Part shown: piece by piece, positions 36,320 to 50,800 of the stretch
Numbering within the stretch: the stretch's first letter is position 1
Layout of the letters: every line of letters starts with the position of its first letter
Assembly (NCBI RefSeq): GCF_028372415.1
Contig: NC_092872.1
Coordinates: 553,614,705-553,678,704 of the forward strand
DNA length: 64,000 nt
Reading direction: 5' to 3'
From: Notamacropus eugenii
Taxonomy: Eukaryota; Chordata; Mammalia; Diprotodontia; Macropodidae
Program-made: the position numbers and the translations under genes
Notes under the pieces: generated by a model
Databases searched by the model: none
Seen by the model: the letters and a program-made list of their open reading frames with translations, nothing else
Told to the model about the DNA's origin: nothing

Positions 36320-36620
36320 TATGTAGTTCTTTTTATAATTCGGAACCTAAAGGGGTGCCTATCAGTTGGAGAATGGTAGAACAAGTTGCAGTACAGGAAT
36401 GTAATACAACCTTATTAGGACAAGAAAACAGTGACAAGAAATGGTTTCAGAGAAACCTGGGAAGACTTTTAAGAACTGATGTAAAGTAAAGTAAGTTGAA
36501 CCTGAAGAACAATTTGTAAAATAATAACACCATATATAGAGGAATGACATAAAACAAAATGACATAAAAATATTTTAATTCATTTCAAAGAATAATACTT
36601 CATACTCAATAATAATGTCT
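36320..36620 (+). mobile_element. L1 3'-end fragment
   Basis: Reads tgcctatcagttggagaatg, gaaacctgggaagactttta and gaactgatgtaaagtaaagt, the same 3' block order as the L1 at 11,121-11,400. Confidence 0.6.
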
Positions 36621-38689
36621 AAAGTTGTCATATACAAGAAAAAATTCTAGAAAACAAGCTTTCATCTACACACTTATTTTAAAAAAAAGATTTTCACATC
36701 ACAACAAAATCAGACATCAAACATAGCTTATTATAACAAAGTCTATTTTGAAAGGTTAGAATTCTTAATAAATCTAAATAAATTCTGCCTTGTTTTGTCT
36801 CTGTCATAGAGACAAAACTAGAGTGGATTAATAAACACTTTATCTCAGGGCACCGAAATTTAGAAGTCAGTACCATCACTGATACTCCTTATGCCATGGA
36901 TAACTGAGTTTAGCACCTCGTAAAGAATAACTGGTCAAAGTAAGAAGCCATCAGATGGTATACTTCCAGAAGAGAGTTTCTTCTTGACAAGGGGATTTGT
37001 GGCCTGGCATCTCTCTACTCTGTTTTTCAACTGAATTTCTGTCAAAAAGTTCATTTGAGAGAATATTTCAAACTGCTTTTTCTTGAGCCATTTTGTGTGA
37101 TTTGTCTTGGGCATCAAACTTTCTAGTTATGATTCTAGCTTAAATAGCATAAGCTTAAATGTAGAAGACTATATATATATAAAACCAACAAATATTCTTT
37201 TGAGAGGAGGGATTGTTTCATTCTCAATTTGTATCCCCAGCTTTTGCCATAGTGCTAGGCACATAACAGGCTCTTAATAAAATAATGCTTGCTGATTGAT
37301 TACTGTAGGTTAAACAAAAAAGAGGTTTTTTTCTTAAAATATATGACTCCTCTGTTTTAATTTTACTCAAGATGTAGCACTGTTAGATATATGTAGCTAA
37401 TGGTGTAGCCATGAGCTATTTACTTCCCCTGAGACTTAGTTTCCTCACTTGTAAAATGAACACTTGAACTATATAGCTTAGTGATTTATTGTGCAAAAAA
37501 AAAAACCATTTTGTAAACCTTAAAGCACTAAAGAAATATGAGACAGTGCTAGAATATTGATACGGAAATGACTAGAATTAGGAATTTCTTTGTCTCCAAA
37601 GAAGTAACACTGCAAAAACAAACAAACAAAAAACAACTTTGATATGTTGGACCATAAACATTTGGAAACAGATACTTTGTCTCTAAAAATTATCCCTCTC
37701 CCCCGGAATACTGAATCACAATCACATTTGAATTTGAATTTCAATAATATTGTGTATTAGGATAGGAAAAGTGTCTGCTGTGGACTCAGAGGACCTAGAG
37801 TCAAATTTCACTTCTAATAATTAACGCCTGTGAGTCCTTGGGCAAGTCATGTAAATTCTATTTCACTATCTTCAGTTTGTCTATTTTTAAAAGCTCCTTG
37901 AGGGCCTTTTCCCTCGTTTTGTATCTAAGTCTTAGCACAGTGTCTAGCACATAGTAGGTAATTAAGAAATGTTTATTAAATGAATGAATGCTGTAAAATA
38001 GTGGGCCAGATTCTGATAGTGAGGGAGGAGTAAAGTAGGTAAACTAGGAGAGATCATAGCACTATAGAATTAAATCTTGAAAGGACCAATTAGGCAGGAT
38101 TCAAAGTAAAGTTTCCTGATTACAAGTCCAGTGCACTAGACAAAAGACAAAACTTCACCGGGGGAAAAAACATTAAAAAACAAACAAACAAAAGAAAAAA
38201 AACACATGCAGGTAGATTTTCTTGCCCATTTTCTGGAAAGATCAATTCTGCCAAATAACAGGACATTATTTTCATTTCAGACAAAAATGGGTCTAGTTTA
38301 CCAGTTTTCCTGAATGTCATTGCTGCCTCCAAGCAAAAGACTACAAAGTTTGACATGACTTTCTACTGTAGAGAGTATTCCATAATAGCCATATGCCCCC
38401 TAGTGATCATATTGGGCACTGCAAGAGGCATTCAAGTCCTGTCAAGCTTCCCTATTTGTCTCTTTAACATGCACCATCTGGCAGAGTCTGTGACTGCTGG
38501 TTTCCTCCTTTGTAAAATGAAGTTGTTAGAAAAGATGACCTGTAAGGTCTAAAATCCTATGCAGTGTCCGCATGATTAAAAAAATGACGTTCAGATGTAA
38601 TTCAGAAACAGGATTGCAATGTTAAAAAAGACAATTACTCATTTTTCTTAAGGATTCCCTTTTCTCCTGTGCCAATATTTTCCTGATCT
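36621..38689 (-). other. RSAD2 3' flank, probably containing its 3' UTR
   Basis: Sequence downstream of the RSAD2 stop. The 3' UTR is not delimited: minus-strand AATAAA occurs within L2/MIR-like tails (e.g. about 37,972-37,977) and an ATTAAA near 36,575. Repeats identified: an L2 tail at 37,200-37,300, a MIR at 37,395-37,540, and MIR/L2 pieces at 37,770-37,990 and 38,480-38,560. Bases 36,650-37,160 look low in repeats and hold a perfect 11-bp hairpin (36,792-36,818). Confidence 0.45.
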
Positions 38690-38854
38690 TCACCAGTCCA
38701 GTTTAAGGTCTCCTTTACTCCATACATACTTCCCTCCTCGCTTTAGAAACATTTTTTCATCAAAGCCACTGAATTTTATGGCTTCTTCTACTCCCACATC
38801 CAGAATTGATTTAGAAGGATCTTTCCGGCCTTTTGTACAATCCAGAAAGCGCAT
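38690..38854 (-). CDS. RSAD2: RSAD2 coding exon 6 and stop
   Basis: Acceptor TTCTAG|ATG at 38,854. Encodes [20 protein letters not shown] through [20 protein letters not shown] and KLDW (310-363), then TGA at 38,692-38,690. This C-terminal extension is typical of viperins and needed for Fe-S loading. Confidence 0.96.
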   Translation of the reverse strand: MRFLDCTKGRKDPSKSILDVGVEEAIKFSGFDEKMFLKRGGKYVWSKGDLKLDW

Positions 38855-41800
38855 CTAGAAAAATTATGATAGAAAATTAATACATTCTGAAATGCACCTA
38901 TCACCTACTATCTCTAACATTCAATGAAGGTCTAATGACTTTACGTGTTCTGATGTTTTTCCCTCCTTTTATTTTATTTTTTTCCACCAGGGCTTAGTAT
39001 AATGCCTGACACAGAATGGGTGCTTAATTAATGCTTGGTGACTAAGTGTATGCTAAGGTTTTAAGAGTCCTAAGTCTGTACTTTCGCTGGTTGGATTACA
39101 CAGAGCCATATATTGTTACTTAGTTGGAGAGTCAAGAGCAGAAATCTTAAGAGCCTTGTGGGTAGAGTCTATGTCTTTGTGTTCATCACTAGGTCTAACA
39201 CAGTCCCAGAAACTTAGTAGTAGTAATTCAACAAATTTCTGTTGAATTGGGATAAACTAAAATTTCCAAACCCACATTTTGGCTCAGATGTGGTTTTTAG
39301 AAAGCCAAATAGTGATCTAGCAGTTCATTTGACTCCTTTGAGTAATCTCAACAGCCTAATGAGAGATTCAGAACCATAGAAAGAAAGAATCATTAAATAT
39401 TAGTGCCGGAAGGGACCTCGAGGGCTTCTAGTTCAAACCGATTACTTACAGATGGGGAGGCTAAGGCTGAAAAAGGTGAAATCACTTGCCTAAGCTTACC
39501 CAGAGAGTTAGTGGGGGAGGCCAGGTCTATTGACACCCAAGCCAATACTTTTTTAATTATCTCAAAGAAATTATTTTGCCCTCAAAAAATTTCTGTTTTT
39601 AATTTATATATATTGGCTCTTTACTATAACCAGTTTTACCGAATAATTGTCAAATCACTACTCCATCTAAAATGGATTCTGACATCTGTAAGGCAAGTTA
39701 GTTTTTAAGGCTAAAATAAAATCCTTTGTCACAATGTACATTTTCCATAAACAACCCTAAATGGATATTTGTTTTGACAAGAAATAATTACTCATTAATA
39801 TATCATTCTTTTAAAAATATGAAATGCTGCTTTAGAAGCACTCAAAAATACACATATAGCTTAGCTCATTAAAATACAAGTATAGTTGTTATGCTTAACT
39901 GATTTGCAAGAAACATTGTTTTTATAGCTTGTTGACTTACATATTCATCCAGAATAAGGTAAGAATCTTTCATCTGCAATACAAAGGAAAAAAAATGATC
40001 AAAAATTTCAGATTTTTTACATGATTTTTACATGTTATTACAATAAAAAAGTGTTATTCAAATGCTCCATTGCAACATAGAGGTGACCTGCAGTCCTTGA
40101 AGGTTATGTCAGCAGACCCTGAGTTGTCAAGCCCTACTACACTTGCAGTACTTCAGTACAGGCTTGGTGACAGTCCGTGCACTGAGGTCCAGAAAGGTTC
40201 CCCGTCAAAAGCGTGACTAACAAATGATGAATCTTTTGACCACGGCAACTTTTGAAGGGTCAGTGTCAGTGGAAGGAGAACCCACATGGATGAACTTGTG
40301 GATCGCTGAAAGTCTATTTGTCATAGACTCATAACATATTAGAGCTAGAAGGAGAGCGACAGTTCATGAAGTCCCATCTGCTGGTTATGCAAACAAGAAC
40401 ACTAAAGCCTGGAAAAGTAGTGATCCTATACTCTTCCCTGATTGGATCACATCTGGGATATTGTGCTCACTTCTGAGTACCATATTTTAGAAAAGCCATT
40501 GAAAACTAGAAAATCTTTGAGTATTCAAAGGGTTGTTATATGAAAGATGGATTAACCTTGTTCTGCTTGGCCACAGAGAACCAAGCTAGAAATAATTGGT
40601 GGAAAGTTTTGAGAGGCAGATTTTGATTCCAAAACAGGAAATAGTTCCTAACAATTAGAGCTATCCAAAAGTTAAGTGGGTTGCTTTGGTGGAACCATGG
40701 GCAATAACTTCCCCACCAAAATTTAGAGCTGAAGGGGATCTCAGAGGTCAGATAGTCTTATTGCCTCCTTTTATAGAGGAAGAAACTAAGGCTCAGAGAG
40801 GGAAAATAGCTCGTGCTGAGTTATACTAGCATATATTAGCAGAGCCAGGATTTGAAACCAGAGCCTCTGACCCTAAACCCAGTGTCTATTACATATTACA
40901 TATAACTGCTACATAGTAGAAAATAAAAGATCTCTTTTTCAGGACTATTGTTAAAAAAAAAGGGGGGAGGGGATTTCTGTTCTGTACTGGTATCAGTTGA
41001 ATTAAATGACCTTTAAAGGCTCAAGTTAGAGATTACATGAAGTAATGATTTGTATATGTGCACACAAATACTTGAGCCAAGAGTAAGAGAATAATAATAG
41101 TATTTCAAGGTTTACAGAGAATTGTACAAATATCTCCTTTGATTCTCACAACAATCTTGGGAGGTAGGTGCTATTGCAGACAAGTCCCCCAGTCAGGAAA
41201 TGTCTGAGGCTGGATTTGAACTTAGGTTCAATAAAGCCTAATACTCTATGTACTTCAGCGCTCTCTCTCCCCCTCTCTCCGTCTCTCCCTCCCTCTCGCC
41301 CTCCCACTCACCCTCCCCTCCCTCTTCCTCCCTCTCTTTCTTTTTTCTCTGTCTCTCTCACACACATATACACATACATACACACTATTTATGCATATAT
41401 ATTCCCACTAGATCATGTTGCCTCTAAGAAAGGAAAATAAAGAATTCCTTTCAAAATATGTGAGTAGGACTTCTGGCACTGAAAAAAAAGACTCATTCAT
41501 AACATGTAGAGCTAAAAGACAAAAGTTTAGCCTCTTGTTTTACAGATGGGGAAACTGAGGTCAAGAGAACTTATTTTTGCGAGGCCACAGAAAGGAGAGA
41601 TTCAAATAGAGTTCCTTAGACCTAAATCCACTCTTCCATGAGTGTTACTCAAATAACAAAGAGTAGAAATAATTTGAGGATTTGAAGTCTGAAGTCCTGG
41701 ATTCAAACACTGGCTCTGCCACTTCCTACCTATATAACCTTGGGCAAAGCTCTTCTGCTTCTTGGGTTTCAATTTCCCCATCTGTAAAATGAAAGGCTTA

Positions 41801-44800
41801 GACTACATGACCTCTGAAGTCCCATCCAGATTTATATCTATGATCTTCTAATATTGATATCCTTGTACTTAATCTAGATCTGTGACAGTAAAAGAAACGG
41901 ATCTTGTTTCCCATTACCTTTTTATTAGATTCAGGTACCAAACAGGAGACACCTTTATGCCGGTCTAGGAATTTTTCAAAGTCCTCATCACTAATAACAA
42001 ATCTCTCTGCTTCTCTCAGGGCATCTTCCCCAGCATTCTCACCCTCAATGATTAGGCACTGGAACACCTGAAAGACATAGCATTGTCACTGTTTTCTTCA
42101 AAGTACCTTTCATTATTAAGGGATCAGAACGTGCTCTCTCCGGCAGCTCACTTACCTCTCTCCTTTACACACAGAACCCCCTTTGAATTAAACAAGTTTG
42201 TTACACAGAAAAGTCACTTCAGGGACATAGAAGTAGTTCCTGTAAGGTCTGTAAAGAAGGAAGAATTGCACCTAGCAGCAGAAACATTCAACAGATACTT
42301 TAAATAACAACGTTAATTGTTATTCATAGTTACAGAGCACTTTTACGTTTACATATCTTGTACATATTCCAGAAAGTGGCATACAGGTTAAATGTAAATT
42401 TCAACTAATAAAATTTTCAGATCTGATTAAAGAGAACGTAGAAGGCATTTAGGTGATGGAGATACAAGGACAAAAAGGAAACAGTCAAAGAGTTTGCATG
42501 CTTTAAGGAGAGACAACAAATACAAGTATATAAAAAAATTAATAAATACAAGGTAATTTTGGGGGAGGCATTAGAGTCTTGGGGGAATCAGAAAAGATTT
42601 TTTTGTAGGCTAGGGAGCTTGAACTGAATTTTAGAGGAAACTAGCAAATCTTAGGGGCAGCTAGGTGGCATGATGGATAGAGTGCTGGGTCTGAAATCAG
42701 AAGACCCATCTTGCTGGGATCAAATCTAGCCTCAGACACTCACCAGCTGAGTTAATATAAAATTAACCTGTATATTTTTATAAAAGATTCTATGCTTAAT
42801 GGGAGAGATAAGATAAAAAGTATGTATTTTTGGCAAAGTTTACTTTGTAGCAGACCATGAGAGAACTCTTCCCAAATTGATAATTATAGAATTATTCAAT
42901 TTTAGAGTCTGAATGGATCATAGGATCATAGGATCACTGAGAGTTAGGGCCTGAAAGGCCCTCAGTAATCACCTTGTCTAAACTTATTAGGTCATAAAGA
43001 AGGAAATGAGTTTCTCATTCCCTCCAAGGAGAAAAGACAGCTTTAATGTCTCATATCTTTCATTAAACCACTAAACAACTGTCCCAACAAACCCGTCCCT
43101 TTTTTTTCCCTGGATGCCATGATCTTTGCACTGAGGACCTGGTTTGGGCCCAGTGAATTCTTTTTGGCTGATGATAACCTCCTGAGTCTAAAATTCTATA
43201 TTTCTTGATATTTCTAGTAGAATAGAGACTCAAGTGTTATTTCATATTGAAGGACAATCATTATTTAGTTGGCTGCCAATCTCATTAAACCCTCTATTTT
43301 AAGAAATAAAGGATCATTCCCTACTCTCTCCCAAATATTAAGGGTCATCCCCTGACTATTTCTTTGAAGTTGTGGTACTTGAATATACTTTCTCCCTGCA
43401 TTTCCAGTTCTCAAATTATCCTATAAAGCAGAATCATGAAGAGTACTTAGTATTGGCTAAAGAAAAAAAAAAACACAGGAGAGGAACAACCTGGATAACC
43501 AAGATTTGGAACAAGTCTATTTCACTGACACAATGTTAAATAAACAGCGAAAATAAATTACATCATGAATAGCTCCTCATGTGACAAAAACTGCTGGGAG
43601 AACTGGAAAACATTTTGGCAAATCTTAGGTTCAGAACAACATCTTATGCCATATACTCCAATAGGTTCTAATTAGAAATATGTGAGCAAAAGATCACATT
43701 ACAAAGAAAAAAAAGGGGAGAAAAATAGATAGATGACATCTTTCACAACTATGGCTATGTGTGGTAGAGAATTCTTAATCAAACAAAGGACAAAGTTAAA
43801 ATAAATAATTTCAATTATGTGAAACTGAAAAGCTTTTGCAGAAACAAAGTCAATGGAGCAAGAATAACAAAGAAAATTGTTAATTGAGGAAAAAATATTT
43901 GCATTAAATATCTCTGGTTAGGACCATATATTAAAGATATATGAAGAATTAACACAGACACATAAGACCAAAAGCCGTTCTTCAATATATTAGCAGTCAA
44001 AGGACGTAAATAAACAGTTTTCTAAAAAAAAAGACTTACAAACTATTAACAGCCACAGAAGATTAGGTTTATAGATTTAGAAATTGAAGCGACCTCATAA
44101 TTCTTATAGTTCACTTCCCTTCTTTTATGGATGAGGACACATGTGACCCAGAAACGTTAAATGATTTTTGCCTTGTACAAGTAGTACATATTAGAGAAGA
44201 ATTTGACTGAAGTCATCTGCCTCTAGAGTCAGTTATTTTCCCCCATTGTATCAGTAGTCCTTTAAATCATCAACAATAAGAGATAGGCAAATTAATACAA
44301 CTCAAGATACTACCATTTGTCCCCAAAGTTGTCTAAGATGACAAAAGATGGAAAGAATCAGTGGAAGACTGCCACTAACACACAAGTAATCAACCATTCT
44401 CAAAAGTCATTTAAATTGAGTTTTTTTTCAAAAGTGACTAAAACACTCATATTCTTAGACAAAGAGATCTCATTGCTAAGAAGAGAACCTCAAATAAAAT
44501 AACAGAAAGGTCCTATATTTACCAAAATATACATAGCAACTTTTTTTAATGTAGAAGCAAATAACTAGAATCAAAGTAAATGTCCACCAATTTGGACACA
44601 TTATGGTATATTCAAATATAATAGAATATGAAGAGTTCAGAGAAACATGGAAGGACTTACATGGATTGATACAGAATGAAATAAGCAGGAAAAGGAAAAC
44701 ACTATCCACAAAGACTACAGCAATGTAAACAGAAAGAACAATGACAAAAAAGTAAATTGAACACTATGTAAAAATAGAAAAGTGTTGAGAAAGATCCCCC

Positions 44801-47800
44801 TCCTTCCTTCTTTGCAGTGGTGAAGAACACAGGAGTGGAATGGTGAATACACTCTCAGATTCAGAATATGTGTTCACATTTGCTAAACTGCTTTTATTTC
44901 CCTGTTCAATTTTTTTTTTTTTTTGCAAGAAACAGATCTCCAGGTGGGGAAAGGGATAGGAATACTTTTAGACATTAATACAATTAAACAAAAGCATCAA
45001 TAAAATTAAAATATTTGCAAAATACAAGACCTTTCCCTTTCTATGCAGCAATAGAACAAATGAAAGTCTTAGACACAAGATTCCATCTTATCATCTTAGG
45101 GCCACCTAGCGCACTGAAAGACTGAGGGACTTGCCCAGGGTCTCAAATTCAGTATGTGTCAGAAGTCAAACTTGAATGCAAGTCTCTCTGACTTTAAGGC
45201 TGGCTCCCTTTCCATTAGTCGAGGTTGCCTCTCATATTTTGTGGTTAGAATATTTTTTCCCCTTTCGGTACAAGCTCATTTACAATGAGCCATTTTTACT
45301 TGCATAAATATTGATTTTTATTGAATTTTTTACAGTTATGTGATCCTGGGTAAGTCACTGAGTCAGTGCTCTAGGCTAGCAACTCTAAGACTACAAGCTC
45401 AGATAATATCTAGATTGTTAGATAAAACATTTATTGAATGCTTTACCATGAGTTAGGCAATGTGCTAAGAGCTAGGGATGCAAAACCAAGAAAGTCCCTG
45501 ACCTCAGGGAGCTTACATTCTAATGGGAGAAGATATTATATAAAGCTAGAAGAAAGATGGGGGACATGGAAGATTGTGGTGGAGGCCTTAGTTAGCAAAG
45601 AAAAGGCTAAAAAAGGTCTATTAGAAGCCAGCATGGTTTCAAAGGCCAAGTCTAAGTTTCCAGTGAAAAGGAGGTAGAGTTGAAACAGAAGTGTTGTCCT
45701 GAATTAGGAGAGGAAGTTTTCTTACCTGGAAGTTTTTTATGCAAATTACACCATGAGTCCAGTTTCTATCACTATCTTAAAGAAAATAATAATAACACTA
45801 CATACCTTTTACTATGAGAAAATTCTAAGTGTTTAGTATATCTTTTAGCTTTTTTCCCCTCATACTCCTTCATACTATCATTCCTATTTTTTAAATGGAG
45901 AACCAAAGGAAAAAAAACAAAACAGAGAAATGTCTCTGGCCTGGTGAATGGATCCTCTCTATTGGGAAAGATATGGGTGACAAGGCTTGTAAGCATTCTG
46001 ATATCCACCAGCAATACTGAGATGGAGTATTAAGAATACTTTAGATGGAGAATTGAGAGGGGATAGAGTATTCTGCTTCCAAACAACGAGTGACACAACT
46101 GACAGCTGGCTCCCTCATCTCCAAGCTTCACAGAGCTTGAGTTTTCACAAACTTTGCCAACAACAACCTCTCTAAAATGTTGTTTTATTAAAAAAATCAG
46201 ACAACTATGTTTATGTACTTACCTTCCAGCGAACGGGGTTTAAGGATTGAATCTGTTCATTCATGTCTTCTTCCATGTTAAATCTGTTAATGACAGAATT
46301 GATCTTGAAAGCAACTCTATAATCTGCACACCACCTCCTCAGCTTCCACAGGTTCTCCACGTGATTCTTCTTCCCTTGTCCACGGCCAATCAGCACATTG
46401 ACTTGCTCATCAAAACTGTCACATGAAATAGCGAGAATGTCTAGGTATTCACCTGGAGGGGAAAAAACAAGGTATTCACTTTTCCCTTTCCAAGAACTAG
46501 GTATAGTGAATAGCTTAGAAATCTTCATCAGTATACATATACATATACAGATATATGTACATTCACACACATATATATATGCATACATACATGCACATAT
46601 GTGAATAGAATCACAGATCTAAAAGCTAGAAGGGACCTCAGAAGCCATGTAATCTAACATCTTCATTTTCTAGATGGGAAATCTGAAGTCTAAGGTAGTT
46701 TTCTACTATGTTTTTTTCCATTCTATTAAAAAAGGTTTGTTTCTTTCCAAACTCCCTGAGAAATAATTTATATACCACAGCTGTTTTCTAGCTTCAGTTT
46801 GGCTAGAGAATGGACTTGAGAAGATTAGCTTGATTTAGATTCATACTCATGTGTGATCCCATCATGAATTTATTGGAATTTGTGTTACTTGTAAGGCAGT
46901 CTTTCCTGCTGTAAATCTTCCTTTTTATGTACATATATTTTGAAAAGTATGAATATACATGATTTTAAAAAAATGTATATTGACAATGCCAAGTGTCAAG
47001 TAAAGGGATGGTACCAGCTGTTGAACACAGACATAGAAGTGTAGATTGTGAGAAGGTTGAAAGAGTTTTCAAGATCATTTAGTCCAACCTGCACATTTAA
47101 GAAAGGACTTTGACATTTACTAGCTGTCTGATTTTAGGCAAATCTCTGAATCTCATATTCTTTATGTGTAAATTACAGATAACAATTACATCACTCCCCT
47201 GTTGTGGGGCTCAAATGAGATCATGTATATTAAGTGCTTTGAAAAAGCGTGAAGAGCTGTACAAATGTTAGCTCTTTAATTCTTATCTCTAGCTTTTCTC
47301 CAATGTATCCTTCCATTCTAGTCAATCCAAACAAATAACTGACCTGGAGTCATAGGAACTCCCAACTCTGCTACTTACTGCCTATATGACCTTGAGTATA
47401 TCACTTGTCCTCTCTGACCTAGAGGTGTTCCTCTGTGCAAATAGGGGAGCAATAACAGAACTGTTAGATAATTAGTTAGGTCCCTTCTGATTCTAAATCC
47501 TATGATCCCATGACTCTGTGATCACTCCAAGTTTTCACCCATCTTCCTCTTTCCTACAATGCCATCTTCTACTTGAAAAGCCACAAGATTTACAGAGCTG
47601 AAGAAGGAACTTTAGAGATGATCTAATTCAATACTCTGATTTAATTGATAGGAAATTAAGGAAAGGAGATCTGTTCACTTAACAAGGCTGGACAGAATTG
47701 GAACTAGAACCCACTTCTATCTGATTCCTAAACAGGTATTCTTTCAACTATGCCATATATCCAGTTGATCATTCAAGGTGCATCTTGAGTTCCACTTGCT

Positions 47801-50800
47801 CATAAATCCTCTCAAGCCTTTTGTCTTGATTAATTTTCTGCCCCTCTGAACATGAATGTCATAGTGTAGAAGAGCATTGAATTTGGAATCTAAAGACCCA
47901 AGTTTGAATCCCATCTCAGCTAATTACTTTCTGTATCTTTGTGCCCTTGGACAAGTTACAGTCTACCTGGTCATTGGTTTCCTTGTTTTTATGAAGTAAG
48001 AGCTTTGGACTAGATGACCTTCAGAATTATAGACCTATGATCTATGTTCTAGGTCTTATGAAGTCATGTATTGGAAATCAGAAGAACTGGATTCAAATAA
48101 TGCTTTAGGTTCATGCTAAGCTAGTGAAAATCACTTTCCTTCTCCAGGTCTCAGTCTCCTTTTCTGTAAAGTGAGAATCTGGACTACGTGATCTCTAAAG
48201 ATCCTTCCAGCTCCAAAATCTATACTTATTACTTGACCAGATTCCTTTACAACTCAAACTTTACAGACTGCTTGCAGAAAGTTTCTGGGAGTTTTGGTTT
48301 TTCCCCATTCTAGTTCCCTAGCCCAGTTGGTCTCAGTCTTCTGGGAGAAGGGAACAACAGACTCCAACAATGATAGAAAGTAGCACACAAAGCGCCAAAC
48401 ATGTGAGCACATAAGAATTTCACTCACCGTAATCCTTGAACCATTTCTCTCTGATCAGGCTCCCATTACTCACAATGCTGACACTGGGGAGTTTTAGTTC
48501 TTTTTTGCAGAATTTCACCAACTTGCCTAGGAATTCTCCCCTGTCATGTAGAAATGGCTCTCCTCCTGAAAAGTTAATTTTCTCCATACCTATCAAATGG
48601 CAGAGAAAAAAAAATTTTTTTTAATTTAAATTAAGCAACCATTTATTATACACCTACTAGATGCAAAGCCCTATGTCAAGGAGTCGGAATAAGCGAATGA
48701 AAAGCAAAACAGTCCTTATATTCAAGTAGCACACAAGAAACTATAGTATACATAATAGCTGACCTTTACAGAGTGTTCTGTTTCTGGATTTGTTAACTTA
48801 TAAATATCATTCACTTTGAAAACATTAAGCATCTACTATGTACACAGAAAAAAAAACTTGCTATTTTAAAAATAAGCAATTTAGATAGTACTCATATTCA
48901 TAATTATTATGTACTATTTTAGAATTGAAAAATAACTAGCTTTAAAATTTTTGGTTTTTAGATTATGGGAATATAATCTTAATTCAATTAGATTTAATTT
49001 CAAATGTTTTTGAAGCAACACCTAATTCACTCATCATAAACAGCATTGGGTAAGCACTTAAAATGTGTAAGGCACCGTACAAGGCACCAGGAATATTTCC
49101 AGGGAACAAAGAAGTATAAGATACAGTGTGATATGGAGGATTTAAAGTCAGAGGACTTGTGTTCAAATTCCCTCTTTTGATACTTTCTATCTGTATAATC
49201 TTGGTTAAATCACTTAATTTCCATGAGCCTCAGTTTCCTCCTTGTGAAATTAGGGAGCTGGCCCACTTGCCCTCTGAGGTCCTTTTCAGCTCCAGAGATA
49301 TGATCTTGGATCCTATGATCTTATAAACTGAGTTGTATTCTTGTCTATTCTTCTTGATATTTGTATAACCTTGGGCCAATCACTTAATCTTTCCATTTTT
49401 CTGTTTCCTCATCTATCCCCCCCCCCAAAAAAAACAAAACAGATTTGGACTACAGGATTTCTAATATTTCTTACAGCTCTAAATCCTAAGGTTTGAAGTC
49501 TCTTCTCTCAAGACCCTTATAATTCGGTTGGAGGGTTAAGATGTGAACACAAGAGAGCTGGGATGTGAACACAAGAGAGCAATGGGATACTGGATAATAA
49601 TGGATAACATGCTGAAAGAAGTTATACAGATATAAGTACTAACTTGTACAAGTACACGTTAAGGAGACAATGTTAAAAAATAGTTAAGGAAGATTTAATG
49701 AAGAAAGTGGCCCAGGGACATAGGATGGAATCAGGAAATTATACAGTTGACATGCAGTTTAGTGTATAGGGGCTAGATGGTAAAGGAATCATTTTATCAA
49801 CCCTATCTTTTGCAAAATTACAAAATTAAAGAAATCTCAGACTTTGATAAGATTATAGAAGACCACTGACTCAAGGTTCACTGTGCTTGCCACCACACTA
49901 TACTACTGTACTTCTAATACTGAAGTCTGAATGGGAATATTAGTCACAATGATATGATATTATGAAATATAAGTTGCTATTTGGAATAACTAAAGAATAT
50001 TTCAGATATTTTATCTGTACAACAAAGTCTAATCTGTCCTCCTTTCACCCTTCCCTTCATCCACTTAAAATACTCTAGTCTAAATCCTTTTTTTTTTTGA
50101 TAGATGAGGAAACTGAAGAATGTAAAGGTTAAGTGATTGGCCCAAGGTTACACAAATACCAACAAAGAAAGCCAGGAGTAACAGTGGTTATCCAGCTCAG
50201 CTCCAGGAATTTTGGGGAGGGGAAAAGAAAATCACTAATGGCAGCCTTTTTGATTTTTGTTCAGCTTTAATTGTTAGTGTGTTTGTCCTTTTATCCAAGT
50301 AACTTCAGAAAGACTTGTCTTTAAAAAGGATTATTTCTCAAGATAGAGACATTATGGAATCAGGAGACAATTGGTACCTGGATCCAATTTCCTTCTCTAC
50401 CAAAGTCTAGCTATGTGACCTTGGGTAAGTCATTTATATACCTTAGATTGCAGTTTCTTCATCTGTAAACTGAAGATGTTATCACAGGCTCTCCTGGTAA
50501 TATCTTCAATTTCCCAAAGTCTAATCTAAATCTTTCTAACTGTAATACCTTTGGCCTTGGGAAAAGTCAAGGCCAGCTGTTTATAGTTTCTTGTACATCT
50601 TTAATTTCAAAAATCAAAAGACCTAATAGAAGTAGTTTCTACCCTGAAAGTCCCCTCCACACCAGCCCCCCAAACATATGCTAATGAAATCTTAGACCTG
50701 TACCAAAAATATAATTACTAAAGAGAAGTACAAGAATTATTCACAAAATCCTAACTGCTGGAAGTGGGACAAATATTATGACACATGGACTTTACACAAA

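Larger units (their letters stand above)
42068..46222 (-). other. RSAD2 intron 3
   Basis: 4,155 bp. Contains head-to-tail copies of the unclassified repeat (42,440-42,650; 45,425-45,680), a truncated marsupial SINE head at 42,649-42,745, and an L1 3' end at about 43,480-45,030 that is itself interrupted. Confidence 0.55.

Noticed and set aside
41798..41917. Continuation of the RSAD2 exon 4 frame past ESNKK
   Set aside because: The donor at 41,918/41,917 ends the exon; the 33-bp exon 5 and exon 6 restore the conserved C-terminus, which the read-through lacks.
42083..42307. Plus-strand open frame beside RSAD2 exon 4
   Set aside because: Intronic, no recognisable protein, no splice-site or codon support.
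46211..46588. 125-codon minus-strand frame taken as one protein
   Set aside because: Only 46,223-46,452 is coding (RSAD2 exon 3). The first part is intron with a translated microsatellite and the last residues read past the splice donor.
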